A stretch of DNA of 48,804 bases from Pseudomonadota bacterium. GTDB taxonomy: Bacteria > Pseudomonadota > Alphaproteobacteria > Rhizobiales > Xanthobacteraceae. Where the stretch lies: NCBI GenBank assembly GCA_018242205.1, contig JAFECJ010000033.1:1-48804 (forward strand), read 5' to 3'. Positions 17,685 to 25,808 of this stretch are shown here, piece after piece (position 1 is the stretch's first letter; every line of letters begins with the position of its first letter). Both the position numbers and the translations under genes were made by a program. The notes under the pieces are model-generated. The model was not told the DNA's origin and made no database searches. It saw only the letters and a list, made by a program, of their open reading frames with translations.

Positions 17685-18964
17685 GGCGTGTCGACGACGA
17701 TGGCGCGAAAGTCGTTGACGTTGGTGAAAGTCGGGCCGGGCTCGAGCAGGTCGCCGAGGCGGGCGAAGAATTCGGTCGAATTGTTATCGGCAAGAAACGC
17801 GGCAGGATCGAGGCCGAGAGCTTTGGCGCGGGCCGCCGACTGGCCGTCGACCAGGGCACCGGCGGGGTCCGTGGCGGCACCGCCGCCGCCGTCGGTGCCG
17901 TCGGTGTCGCCGGCAATCGCCGCCACATTCTTCAAGCCGGCGAGCGGCTCGACCAGGCCGAGCGCATATTCCTGATTGGGACCGCCGCGCCCCTGGCCGC
18001 GCATGGTGACGGTCAGCTCGCCTCCCGACACGATCACCGCGCGCTTGCCCTTGGCGCGCAGGTCGCGCGCCATCGCCGCATGGGCGGCCGCGACGTCGCG
18101 GGCTTCGCCCTCGACATCGGGGCCGAGCGACTGGCACTCGTAGCCGGCGGCGATGACTGCTTTCGCCGCGGCGTCGAGCGCGTCGCGCGGCCGTGCGGCG
18201 AGCACGAAGCGCGCGCTGGCGAGAGCGGGATCGCCGGGCTTCGGCGATTCATTGGCGGCATCGTTCAGCGCGCGTGTGACGGAGGCCGGCAGATCGAGCT
18301 TGTATTTGGCGACGATGGCGCGCGCGTCGGCAAGCGTCGTCGGATCGGGCACCGTCGGACCCGAGCCGATGGCGGAGGGATCGTCGCCCGGCACGTCGGA
18401 GATGGCGATGGTGACGACCTCGGCCGGCGCGGCGCGCTTGGCGAGCCGTCCGCCCTTGATGCGCGACAGATGCTTGCGCACCGTGTTGATCTCGCCGATA
18501 TGCGCGCCCGAACGCAGCAGGGCCCGCGTCACAGCCTGCTTGTCGGCGAACGATACGCCCTCGGCCGGCGCGATCCAGTTGGCCGAGGCGCCACCCGACA
18601 TCAGGACCAGGACGAGATCGCCGGCCTCGGCGCCACCCGCCAGCTCGAGCGCGCGCGCCGCGCCTTTGAGGCCCGCTTCATCCGGCACAGGGTGGCCGGC
18701 CTCGATCATGGTCACGACCCGCGTCGGGCGGCCATAACCGTGCCGCGCCACCGCAACGCCGGACAGCCGCTCGGCGGGCAGGCCGAGCGTGTCGAGATAG
18801 TGTTTCTCGGCGGTTTCGGCCATGGAGCCGGCGGCCTTGCCGGCGGCCAGCAGGATGACGCGGCTTCTCGGTACCGGCAGCAGCGGCGGCAGGAATGAGG
18901 CGGGGTGGGCGGCCGCTACCGCAGTGCGAAACAGTGATTCGAGGAAGGGCCGCAGATCGGTCAT
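17681..18964 (-). CDS. Glycerate 2-kinase (MOFRL family)
   Basis: A 427-residue enzyme of the GckA/TtuD family, which phosphorylates D-glycerate to 2-phosphoglycerate with ATP, for example after hydroxypyruvate or tartronate-semialdehyde reduction. It shows LLAAGKAAGSMAE, VLMSGGASANW, SDVPGDDPSAIGSGPTVPD and the C-terminal MOFRL domain with IVSGGELTVTMRGQGRGGPNQEYAL-type residues and GDTDGTDGGGGAATDP. Length is normal. It begins a unit with DUF1036 and pyk and is divergent from the DUF1244 gene across 88 nt. The hydroxypyruvate reductase name sometimes given to this family is a legacy mis-annotation. Confidence 0.93.
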   Translation of the reverse strand: MTDLRPFLESLFRTAVAAAHPASFLPPLLPVPRSRVILLAAGKAAGSMAETAEKHYLDTLGLPAERLSGVAVARHGYGRPTRVVTMIEAGHPVPDEAGLKGAARALELAGGAEAGDLVLVLMSGGASANWIAPAEGVSFADKQAVTRALLRSGAHIGEINTVRKHLSRIKGGRLAKRAAPAEVVTIAISDVPGDDPSAIGSGPTVPDPTTLADARAIVAKYKLDLPASVTRALNDAANESPKPGDPALASARFVLAARPRDALDAAAKAVIAAGYECQSLGPDVEGEARDVAAAHAAMARDLRAKGKRAVIVSGGELTVTMRGQGRGGPNQEYALGLVEPLAGLKNVAAIAGDTDGTDGGGGAATDPAGALVDGQSAARAKALGLDPAAFLADNNSTEFFARLGDLLEPGPTFTNVNDFRAIVVDTP

Positions 18965-19052
18965 GACCGGATACCGCCGATTTTTTGCGGCTATGGCAAG
19001 TCGTTTTGCTCGCCACTATGTTTTACGGGCTCAAGCGGAGGCTTTTCACATC

Positions 19053-19349
19053 ATGGACGACAAAACCCGCACCGAACTGGAGGCCGCCGTGTACCGGCGC
19101 CTGGTGGAGCACCTGCGCCAGCGCACTGACGTGCAGAACATCGACCTGATGAATCTGGCCGGCTTCTGCCGCAACTGCCTGTCGAACTGGATGAAGGATG
19201 CCGCCGACGCCAAAGGCATTGCCATGTCCAAGGACGAGAGCCGCAAGATCGTTTATGGCGAGCCCTACGAGCAGTGGCGCGCCAGGCACCAGAAAGAGGC
19301 CTCGCTCGAGCAGAAGGCGGCATTCGAAAAGTCCAGACCGAAGCACTGA
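19053..19349 (+). CDS. DUF1244 family protein
   Basis: A 98-residue cytosolic protein, mostly helical. It has the conserved core DVQNIDLMNLAGFCRNCLSNW with a CxxC pair and the C-terminal YGEPYEQWRARHQKEA. The family is nearly universal in alphaproteobacteria and has no established function that I can name. I chose the ATG at 19053, which follows AGCGGAGG by a few bases; an open frame upstream belongs to the reverse strand of glycerate kinase. It is divergent from glycerate 2-kinase, with gapR 170 nt downstream. Confidence 0.9.
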   Translation: MDDKTRTELEAAVYRRLVEHLRQRTDVQNIDLMNLAGFCRNCLSNWMKDAADAKGIAMSKDESRKIVYGEPYEQWRARHQKEASLEQKAAFEKSRPKH

Positions 19350-19519
19350 AAAAGTCGGCCCGTGACAGGCTTATGACCGGGGCTTGTGAACAACGTGGAT
19401 GATCGCAAGGCCGCCTTGACCGGACGCGCCTGAATTCCGAAAGCTTCATGCGAGACGTTGCCCGGCCCCTCGGTTTTCGCGGGGGCCTGCCGCGTGCGCA
19501 TTTGAAGGAGTTTCAGGTC

Positions 19520-19795
19520 ATGGCGATGCCAGCAGCGCCCGATAAAGAAGAAGCCTCGCACCGCTTCGCCAAGGATCAGCTCAAGGCGATCATCGAGCGC
19601 ATCGAGCGTCTGGAGGAAGAGAAGAAGGCGACCTCCGACGACATCAAGGACGTCTACGCCGAGGCCAAGTCGAACGGCTTCGATGCCAAGGCGCTGCGTA
19701 CCATCGTGCGCCTGCGCAAGATGGATTCCAACGAGCGCCGCGAGCAGGAAGAGATCCTCGAGACCTACATGCACGCGCTGGGGATGCTGCAGTAG
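19520..19795 (+). CDS. gapR: GapR family nucleoid-associated protein (DUF2312)
   Basis: A 91-residue protein matching GapR. It has a helical, highly charged sequence ([41 protein letters not shown]) ending YMHALGMLQ. In Caulobacter GapR forms ring-like tetramers around overtwisted AT-rich DNA ahead of replication and transcription forks and stimulates topoisomerases. The ATG at 19520 is supported by GAAGGAG 10 nt upstream. A GC-rich pairing (GGCCCC near 19466, GGGGCC near 19484) lies in the leader and could structure it. Small hairpins follow the gene. Confidence 0.93.
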   Translation: MAMPAAPDKEEASHRFAKDQLKAIIERIERLEEEKKATSDDIKDVYAEAKSNGFDAKALRTIVRLRKMDSNERREQEEILETYMHALGMLQ

Positions 19796-19830
19796 CGCTT
19801 ATCGGGGGCGTTGCAGCGATCTCTCTCTAT

Positions 19831-19872
19831 CCCTCTCCCACAATGGGAGAAGGAAGGCGCGAATGCCGCGCC
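19831..19872. repeat. Two small inverted repeats after gapR
   Basis: TCTCCCA (19834-19840) pairs with TGGGAGA (19844-19850), and GGCGCG (19856-19861) pairs with CGCGCC (19867-19872). CT-rich tracts flank both. They lie between the convergent gapR and DUF882 genes and may serve as a two-way terminator or be a remnant of a dispersed intergenic repeat. Confidence 0.5.
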
Positions 19873-19892
19873 CTCTCTATCAATGATTAAGG

Positions 19893-21449
19893 CTACCGCA
19901 GCGACGCCGTCGTCTGCGTGACGAAGCTTGCGGTGGCAAGGAAGGTCACGGCGTGGCCGGAGAAGCGCTCGGTGACGATGCCGAGGCTCGGATCGGCCGA
20001 GAAGGTCATCACCAGCGCCTGAGCCGGCTTGTGGAACAGATGAGCGAGCGGCTTGGTGTCGAGGTCGCCCATATGCGTCGTCGTCATGCCGGTCGTCAGG
20101 CTCGGCGTCAGCATCGCCGCGCGCAGCCACGGGCTGTCGGTGCGCTGGCCGCCGCCGGCGATGCCGAGCGGCACGGCTGAGGCCAGCGCAGCCGGCGCTT
20201 CCGGCATGACCGAGGCGGTCGGCGGCAGCGCCGGGACATGGCCGCCCATCGGCCGCGCCCGCGCCGGACGCGGCAGCGGCGTTACCTCGGCGGCGTTGGC
20301 GGGCGACACCGCCGCGTAAGCCAGCGCCGCCTGCGGCAGGCTCGCGGTCGTCATCGTATCGGCGAAAGTGAACGGCGACCGCGCGACCTTCGGCGCCAAA
20401 TCGCCGCTGTCGACGCTGCTTGCCCAGACGCCGCTGCGGCTGGCGATGACATTGGCCGCCGTCTGCGGCGCCGGGTCAGCCGAGGCGACCTCGATCGCCT
20501 TCGGCCGCGACGACGGCAACGGCACGATGCGCGCCGTCGCCACCGGCTTCGGCTTGGCATTGGCGCTGGCGAGCGTGACCGGCGGCTTCGCCGCCGGCGT
20601 CTCGGACTTCAGAGTGCCGCCGAACAGGCTGGCGAGGAAATTGCGCGGCTTTTGCGCCGGCGGTTCTTCGGCGCGGGCTTCGGCGACCGCCGGTTCCGCG
20701 ACGCCGGCCTCACGCGCCTGGGCCATGATCAGCCTGGACGGCTCGTTGCCGCGCTTTTCGACATCGGCCAGCGCCAGCGCGTAACCGGCAAGCGGCTTGC
20801 CGTCGGAGGGAATGTGCACCGTGCGCCCGTCCGGGAACACCTTGACCAGTTGTTCGCGCGTCATGCGCGGCCAATGACGGATGGTCCCGGTGTCGAGATG
20901 GACGAAAGGCGAGCCCGAAGTCGGGTAGAAGCCGACGCCGCCGCGCTGAAGCTTGAGACCGACTTCGCGGATTTTCTCCAGCGGCACGCCCGGAATCTCG
21001 AAGTCGATGGCCTGGCCGTGGGTGTGATTGGAATTCTCGGCGACGCCGCTCGAGACCGAGCGCGCACGCAACATGGCGTTGGTGTCGGGGGCGCGATAAC
21101 CGCAGATCACCTCGATCGGCTGCGTGCCGCCGACCTCGCGATAGACGTTCCAGAGAATGTCGAACAGCTTGGGGTCCATATGGACCTCTTCATTGCGCCG
21201 CCAGTCGCGCATGAACCAGTCGAGCCTCTTCAGCGCGTCCTGGTCGTAGCGGCCGTTGCGCTTGAAGGTGACGGTGATGGTCTCGTTGGTGTGCAGATGA
21301 CGGAACGTCAGCGTGCGGGTGTCGCCTTCGGCCGACGCGGTCTGCAACGCGTCATTGACGCCGAGCAGGAGGACGGCGGCGAGCGCCACCGAAGCGCTCA
21401 GGCGCGCGCCGGCGCGGCGCAGCGACGTGCGCTTGGTCGATGACGTCAT
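19893..21449 (-). CDS. DUF882/peptidase M15-like envelope protein with long disordered tail
   Basis: About 518 residues from the ATG at 21449; in-frame starts at 21512 and 21548 are less likely because the chosen one leads directly into a signal or anchor segment (SASVALAAVLLLGVNDAL). Residues 45-200 form the DUF882/YcbK-type domain related to zinc D,D-carboxypeptidases, with candidate ligands in NHTHGQAIDF (His142/His144, Asp149) and FVHLDTG (His184). The remaining 300 residues are Ala/Pro-rich low complexity. It probably acts on peptidoglycan in the periplasm, consistent with the L,D-transpeptidase gene upstream on the same strand. Confidence 0.85.
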   Translation of the reverse strand: MTSSTKRTSLRRAGARLSASVALAAVLLLGVNDALQTASAEGDTRTLTFRHLHTNETITVTFKRNGRYDQDALKRLDWFMRDWRRNEEVHMDPKLFDILWNVYREVGGTQPIEVICGYRAPDTNAMLRARSVSSGVAENSNHTHGQAIDFEIPGVPLEKIREVGLKLQRGGVGFYPTSGSPFVHLDTGTIRHWPRMTREQLVKVFPDGRTVHIPSDGKPLAGYALALADVEKRGNEPSRLIMAQAREAGVAEPAVAEARAEEPPAQKPRNFLASLFGGTLKSETPAAKPPVTLASANAKPKPVATARIVPLPSSRPKAIEVASADPAPQTAANVIASRSGVWASSVDSGDLAPKVARSPFTFADTMTTASLPQAALAYAAVSPANAAEVTPLPRPARARPMGGHVPALPPTASVMPEAPAALASAVPLGIAGGGQRTDSPWLRAAMLTPSLTTGMTTTHMGDLDTKPLAHLFHKPAQALVMTFSADPSLGIVTERFSGHAVTFLATASFVTQTTASLR

Positions 21450-21722
21450 GAAAAGGCGCGGGGCGCGGCAAGCCGACACTGGCAAGTTCCGTGAATTTCG
21501 TCCGAGAGTCATCGGCACGCCCGGTTGCAGCCGCCGCGATGACGGCATTCAGTGTTGGCGGGATAACGTTAACTGTCCCTTGAGGCGGGCGAAGTTCCCC
21601 CTGCGGCAATTTGGATACACCGGAAACTTGGCGAAAAAAGGCCGGTATCAGGGAACTTCCGCGCAAAGCAGAATGGCCGGGGCGATGCCCCGGCCATGCG
21701 CCGTTTCGACGATGGCGCAAGA

Positions 21723-23825
21723 CTACCGGAAGATCTTCTCGAAGAACTGGAATGGGTTGCCGGCCTCGCGGCGTTCGACGCGGCTGAGGATTTCCTGATT
21801 GCTCTTCATCGTGGCCGCATCGCGGGTCTTGTCCTGCGGCGGCGCGACGTCGGCGATCCGACGCTCGTCGCTGGTCATGATGGTGTGGATGCGCTTGTCG
21901 AAGCCGTAGATGTCGTCGCGCAGTTCGAGCTTGCCGTCGTCGTCGACGAAGGCGGTCTGATAGGTCAGGTGCACCATCGGCCGGTTGACCATCTTGAAGA
22001 TCTTCTCGTCCTGGCCGACCAGGCGTTCGATCTGCGGCTGGGTCGGCGTCTGGCCGGGGATCGCCATGGCCAGCATGACTTCGCCGAACTTGGTCGGATT
22101 CTCGACGCGCATGCAGCCGTGGCTGAAGGCGCGGCGGTCGGCGGCGAACAGCCGCTTCTCCGGCGTGTCGTGCAGATAGACCTGGTACTTGTTCGGGAAG
22201 TTGAACTTGATGCGGCCGAGCGCATTGGCCATGCCCGGCGGCTGCACCACGTTGATGTGACCGTCCGGACCGCGCTTCACCTCGAGTCCCATGCGGTCGA
22301 AGATGTTCGGGTCGCTGGCGTAGGCTGGCAGCAATTCGTTCTGGATGATCGACTGCGGCACATACCACGACGGATTGACGACCACGTTGTCCATCGCCGC
22401 GGTCAGGAGCGGCGTCGGCGTTTGCGGCTTGCCGGCGACGATCTTGGTGCGCCAGACGACCGAGCCGTCCTTAACGACCTTGAGCGTGTAATCCGGGATG
22501 TTGACCATCACGTAATTGCGGCCGAGGTCGCGCGGCAGCCAGCGCCAGCGCTCCATATTGGCCATGACGACGTCGATCTGCTGCTGCGGCGACGGGCCGT
22601 TGATGGCGGCGATGGTCCTGTTGTCGATGACGCCGGTCGGCTTGATGTCGGCGCGCGCCTGGATGTGCTTGACGGCGTTGAACAGCGCCTTGTCGTAGAC
22701 AAGCTCCATCGTCTTCGGGTCTTCCGCCGGCAGCCTCACGATCTTGACGCGGCCGGTCTTGCGGTCGCGCACGCGCTCGGTACGGGCGCCCTGCGCGGCG
22801 AGTCTGACATTGAGGCGCTGGCGCAGTTGCGGCACGCGCGGATCCTTGTCGCCGGGCTTGATCGCCGGGCCGCCGGCGATGCGTTCGTCGGCATCGGCGC
22901 GGGCGCCGCCGGCGCGCAGTTCGGCGAGCTTGCGCTTGAGCGCGCGGAAGGCGGGCTGCGGCGGTTCGAAGCTGTCGAACGCGGTATTGGCGTCGCGCGC
23001 GTCGGCGAGCTTGCGCAGGACGTCGGCGTTGTCCGGCGCGTGCTGGCCATAATCGACTTCGGCGGTCACGCGCGTTGGGGCGATGCGGCCGACCGCGAGA
23101 TGACGGGCGAAGGTCAGCGCCGAATGCGTCAGTTTGACATCGGCGGCGGCGAGCTGGTCGGCGCCGGCGGCGTTGTCGAAATTCGGGATGGCGTAGTCGG
23201 CCGGTTCAAGGGCATCGGCCTGCGCGTTCTTCATGCGCAGGATGGCGGTCTTGGCGCCCGCGGTGAGGCGGCCGTCGCGAATCCACAGCGGCGCGTAATT
23301 GCGCGCGGCGTAGAAGGCGGCGATCGCCTTGCGCTCGGCGTCGCCCTTCTCGGATTTTGCCACGATACCGCGCAGCCGCTCGGCGATCTGCGCGTCGGAG
23401 GCGCCGAGCACGCGGTCGAGCGCGCTCGCGACGAAGCTGCGGTCCTCGGCGGCTGGTGCTCGGGCCAGCGGTTCGTTGCGCGGAATTTCAACGCGGACCG
23501 TTTCGGCGCGGGCCGGCTCCGGAGCGCGCGGTTCGTTGCGCGATTCCTGACGCGCCGTTTCATGACGGGGCGGTTCCTGACGAACGGCTTGCGGCGGCAG
23601 CGGCACCGATTGTTCGCTCGAATTGCGCGCGGGCGCCGGCGGCGGCTCCGGCATCGGTTCGGGGCGGCGGTGAATAATGCGAGCGCCGTTCAGCGACGGC
23701 GGCAACGGCGCGACCTGACGAATGCCGTCAGGCGTGGCGATTGACGGCGTTGCCGTCACTACGCCGGTTGCAAGAGCCAGCATCGTGCCGGCCAGCCAAT
23801 GGTCGAACCTGACGTTACGCATCAC
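21723..23825 (-). CDS. L,D-transpeptidase, YcbB/LdtD-like
   Basis: A 700-residue exported protein that cross-links peptidoglycan (3-3 links) or attaches proteins to it. The order is an N-terminal signal/anchor (WLAGTMLALATGVVTATPSIA), a Pro/Arg/Glu-rich linker (about residues 52-129), an alpha-helical scaffold domain (130-330), a peptidoglycan-binding-like part and the YkuD catalytic domain with SHGCMRVENP. The nucleophile is Cys571, with His569 beside it. Length and layout match LdtD (YcbB) rather than the short Ldt enzymes. It has its own upstream region (23826-24005) and precedes the M15-like gene after 273 nt. Confidence 0.92.
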   Translation of the reverse strand: MMRNVRFDHWLAGTMLALATGVVTATPSIATPDGIRQVAPLPPSLNGARIIHRRPEPMPEPPPAPARNSSEQSVPLPPQAVRQEPPRHETARQESRNEPRAPEPARAETVRVEIPRNEPLARAPAAEDRSFVASALDRVLGASDAQIAERLRGIVAKSEKGDAERKAIAAFYAARNYAPLWIRDGRLTAGAKTAILRMKNAQADALEPADYAIPNFDNAAGADQLAAADVKLTHSALTFARHLAVGRIAPTRVTAEVDYGQHAPDNADVLRKLADARDANTAFDSFEPPQPAFRALKRKLAELRAGGARADADERIAGGPAIKPGDKDPRVPQLRQRLNVRLAAQGARTERVRDRKTGRVKIVRLPAEDPKTMELVYDKALFNAVKHIQARADIKPTGVIDNRTIAAINGPSPQQQIDVVMANMERWRWLPRDLGRNYVMVNIPDYTLKVVKDGSVVWRTKIVAGKPQTPTPLLTAAMDNVVVNPSWYVPQSIIQNELLPAYASDPNIFDRMGLEVKRGPDGHINVVQPPGMANALGRIKFNFPNKYQVYLHDTPEKRLFAADRRAFSHGCMRVENPTKFGEVMLAMAIPGQTPTQPQIERLVGQDEKIFKMVNRPMVHLTYQTAFVDDDGKLELRDDIYGFDKRIHTIMTSDERRIADVAPPQDKTRDAATMKSNQEILSRVERREAGNPFQFFEKIFR

Positions 23826-23878
23826 GCTTGCACTCCACTCGCCCGTTGATCACCGAGATGCACCCAATGCGATGCAAT

Positions 23879-23921
23879 CCGTTAACGGAGTTACGGTTGG
23901 CATTATGCGGCCGAACCGCAT
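23879..23921. promoter_or_regulatory. Palindromes upstream of the L,D-transpeptidase gene
   Basis: CCGTTAACGG (23879-23888) is a perfect 10-bp palindrome. ATGCGG (23905-23910) and CCGCAT (23916-23921) form a second inverted repeat with a 5-nt spacer. Both lie 54-96 nt upstream of the transpeptidase start, where operators would be expected. No T-run supports a terminator for the response-regulator gene that ends at 24006. No regulator can be named. Confidence 0.35.
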
Positions 23922-24005
23922 GCAAGACGAATGAAAAACGTTGCCGGCTACCGCTTACTTGTCATCACGGTGAACCGCGGCGCGCGATCGCTAAAATTTT
24001 AAACA

Positions 24006-25559
24006 TTAACCAGCGTCGACGCTCTCGTTAACCGGCGCTTCGCCCGATTCACTATCCAATTGCAGGCTTTCGAGCTTGCGGTACAGAGTCGAGCGTCCGA
24101 TTTTGAGACGCCGCGCCACCTCCGACATCTGCCCGCGGTAATGCGTGATGGCAAAACGGATGACCTCGCGCTCGATATCCTCGAGCGCTCTCACGTCATT
24201 GTGAGCGTCGGTTAACGCCAGCATCGGCTGCGCCGGCGTCATCGCCGCCGGGTTAACGCGGTGCAGGCGTTCGGCCAGACTGACGTGCTCGCCGTCGGCG
24301 GGCGCCTCGAACATGTGGTCGGGCGCGGTCTGCGGCGCGCTGTCGAGTTCGATGGTCGGGATCGCTGCGCGCGGTGCGGCGTTGGCGGCGACCAGCGGGA
24401 ATTCATCGCGGCCGATCGTGTCGCGGTCGGCGAGCACGACGGCGCGGTACACGGCGTTTTCCAGTTGCCGCACGTTGCCGGGCCAGCGATAGCCCGTAAG
24501 GTGCTCAAGCGTGCCGGCATCGAGGCCGCGAATGCGCTTGCCCTGTTCGGCGGCGATGCGCGCCACGAAGTGCTTCGTCAGTTCGGCGATGTCTTCCGGC
24601 CGCTGGCGCAGCGGCGGAATGGTGATCGGGAAGACGTGCAGGCGATAGAACAGGTCTTCGCGGAAGCGGCCGGCCTTCACCTCGGCGATCAGATCGCGGT
24701 TGGTGGCGGAGATGATGCGGACGTCGACCTTGACGGTCTTGCGCGAGCCGACCGGTTCGACCTCGTTCTCCTGCAGCGCGCGCAACAGCTTGACCTGCGC
24801 CGCCGGTGGCAGTTCGCCGACCTCGTCGAGGAATAATGTGCCGCCGTCGGCTTCGACGAACTTGCCGGTGTGCTTTTCAGTGGCGCCGGTGAAGGCGCCC
24901 TTCTCGTGACCGAACAGAATGGATTCGACGAGGTTCTCCGGCAGTGCGCCGCAGTTGACGGCGATGAACGGTTTGGCGCGCCGCGCGCTCGAGCCGTGGA
25001 TTGCGCGCGCCATCAATTCCTTGCCGACGCCGCTCTCGCCTTCGAGCAGCACCGGAATATCGGAGGTAGCGGTCTTCTGCGCCGACTTGATCGCCGGCTC
25101 CATCGCCGGCGAACGGGTGATGACGTCGTCCAACGTGAGCGTGCCGTCGCGGCTGCGCTTGACGCGCTGCAGTTCGCCGGCAAGCGCCTTGGTCGCCAGC
25201 GCGTTGCGCAGCGACACATCGAGGCGTTCCGGGCTCGCCGGCTTGACGACGAAATCGATGGCGCCGGCCCGCATGGCCGAGACGACGTTGTCGATGCCGC
25301 CATGCGCGGTCTGCACGATGACGGGGACATCGATGCCCGCCTGGCGCAGCCGCGACATGACGCCGAGGCCGTCGAGATCGGGCATGACGAGATCGAGAAT
25401 GACGCAATCGACCGGGGTCGGCTTGTCGCCGAGCACAAGGGCGAGCGCCGCGTCGCCGCCGTCGGCGGTGAGCGCGCGATAGCCGAAGCGCTCGACCATG
25501 GCTTCGAGTAGGCGACGCTGAACGGGATCGTCGTCGACGATCAACACTACTTGCGACAT
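24006..25559 (-). CDS. NtrC-family sigma-54-dependent response regulator
   Basis: A 517-residue regulator with three domains. The receiver (residues 1-120) has acidic residues Asp9/Asp10, phospho-acceptor Asp56 in VILDLVMP, Thr84 and Lys106. The AAA+ domain has Walker A GESGVGKE (174-181), the sigma-54 contact loop GAFTGA (221-226) and Walker B TLFLDEVG (241-248). The C-terminal Fis-type helix-turn-helix is [18 protein letters not shown]. All motifs are intact, so it should activate sigma-54 promoters when phosphorylated. No histidine kinase gene lies nearby. A palindrome at 25632-25655 sits in its promoter region. Confidence 0.94.
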   Translation of the reverse strand: MSQVVLIVDDDPVQRRLLEAMVERFGYRALTADGGDAALALVLGDKPTPVDCVILDLVMPDLDGLGVMSRLRQAGIDVPVIVQTAHGGIDNVVSAMRAGAIDFVVKPASPERLDVSLRNALATKALAGELQRVKRSRDGTLTLDDVITRSPAMEPAIKSAQKTATSDIPVLLEGESGVGKELMARAIHGSSARRAKPFIAVNCGALPENLVESILFGHEKGAFTGATEKHTGKFVEADGGTLFLDEVGELPPAAQVKLLRALQENEVEPVGSRKTVKVDVRIISATNRDLIAEVKAGRFREDLFYRLHVFPITIPPLRQRPEDIAELTKHFVARIAAEQGKRIRGLDAGTLEHLTGYRWPGNVRQLENAVYRAVVLADRDTIGRDEFPLVAANAAPRAAIPTIELDSAPQTAPDHMFEAPADGEHVSLAERLHRVNPAAMTPAQPMLALTDAHNDVRALEDIEREVIRFAITHYRGQMSEVARRLKIGRSTLYRKLESLQLDSESGEAPVNESVDAG

Positions 25560-25631
25560 GACACGTCCCCAGAACGGCCGTCGGCGCCATTTGCGGGCCT
25601 GACTGTGCCGATTTGGCGCAGTATCGGGAGG

Positions 25632-25655
25632 CCGCCTTAAAGGGCCCTTAAGCGG
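25632..25655. promoter_or_regulatory. Near-perfect palindrome in the divergent regulator/pepF interval
   Basis: CCGCCTTAA (25632-25640) and TTAAGCGG (25648-25655) pair with a single bulged C around AGGGCCC, which is itself nearly symmetric. It lies 73-96 nt upstream of the response-regulator start and about 155 nt upstream of pepF. It is a candidate operator for autoregulation; no T-run follows. Confidence 0.45.
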
Positions 25656-25808
25656 GCCGGCGAGGCCAAAGCCCGCTCCGGGTAAGGTGAAAAAGAGGGA
25701 AAAATCATCACGATTGCCATCGCGCCGCCATGCCGGAAAGCTTAAGTAATGCGTGCCGGATAGTTGATTCCACCCGATTTGTTTTCCCTAACGAAACGTA
25801 TCTCCGAC

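Noticed and set aside
21696..23744. A 682-codon open frame on the + strand
   Set aside because: It is antisense to the L,D-transpeptidase, whose motifs and catalytic Cys are clear.
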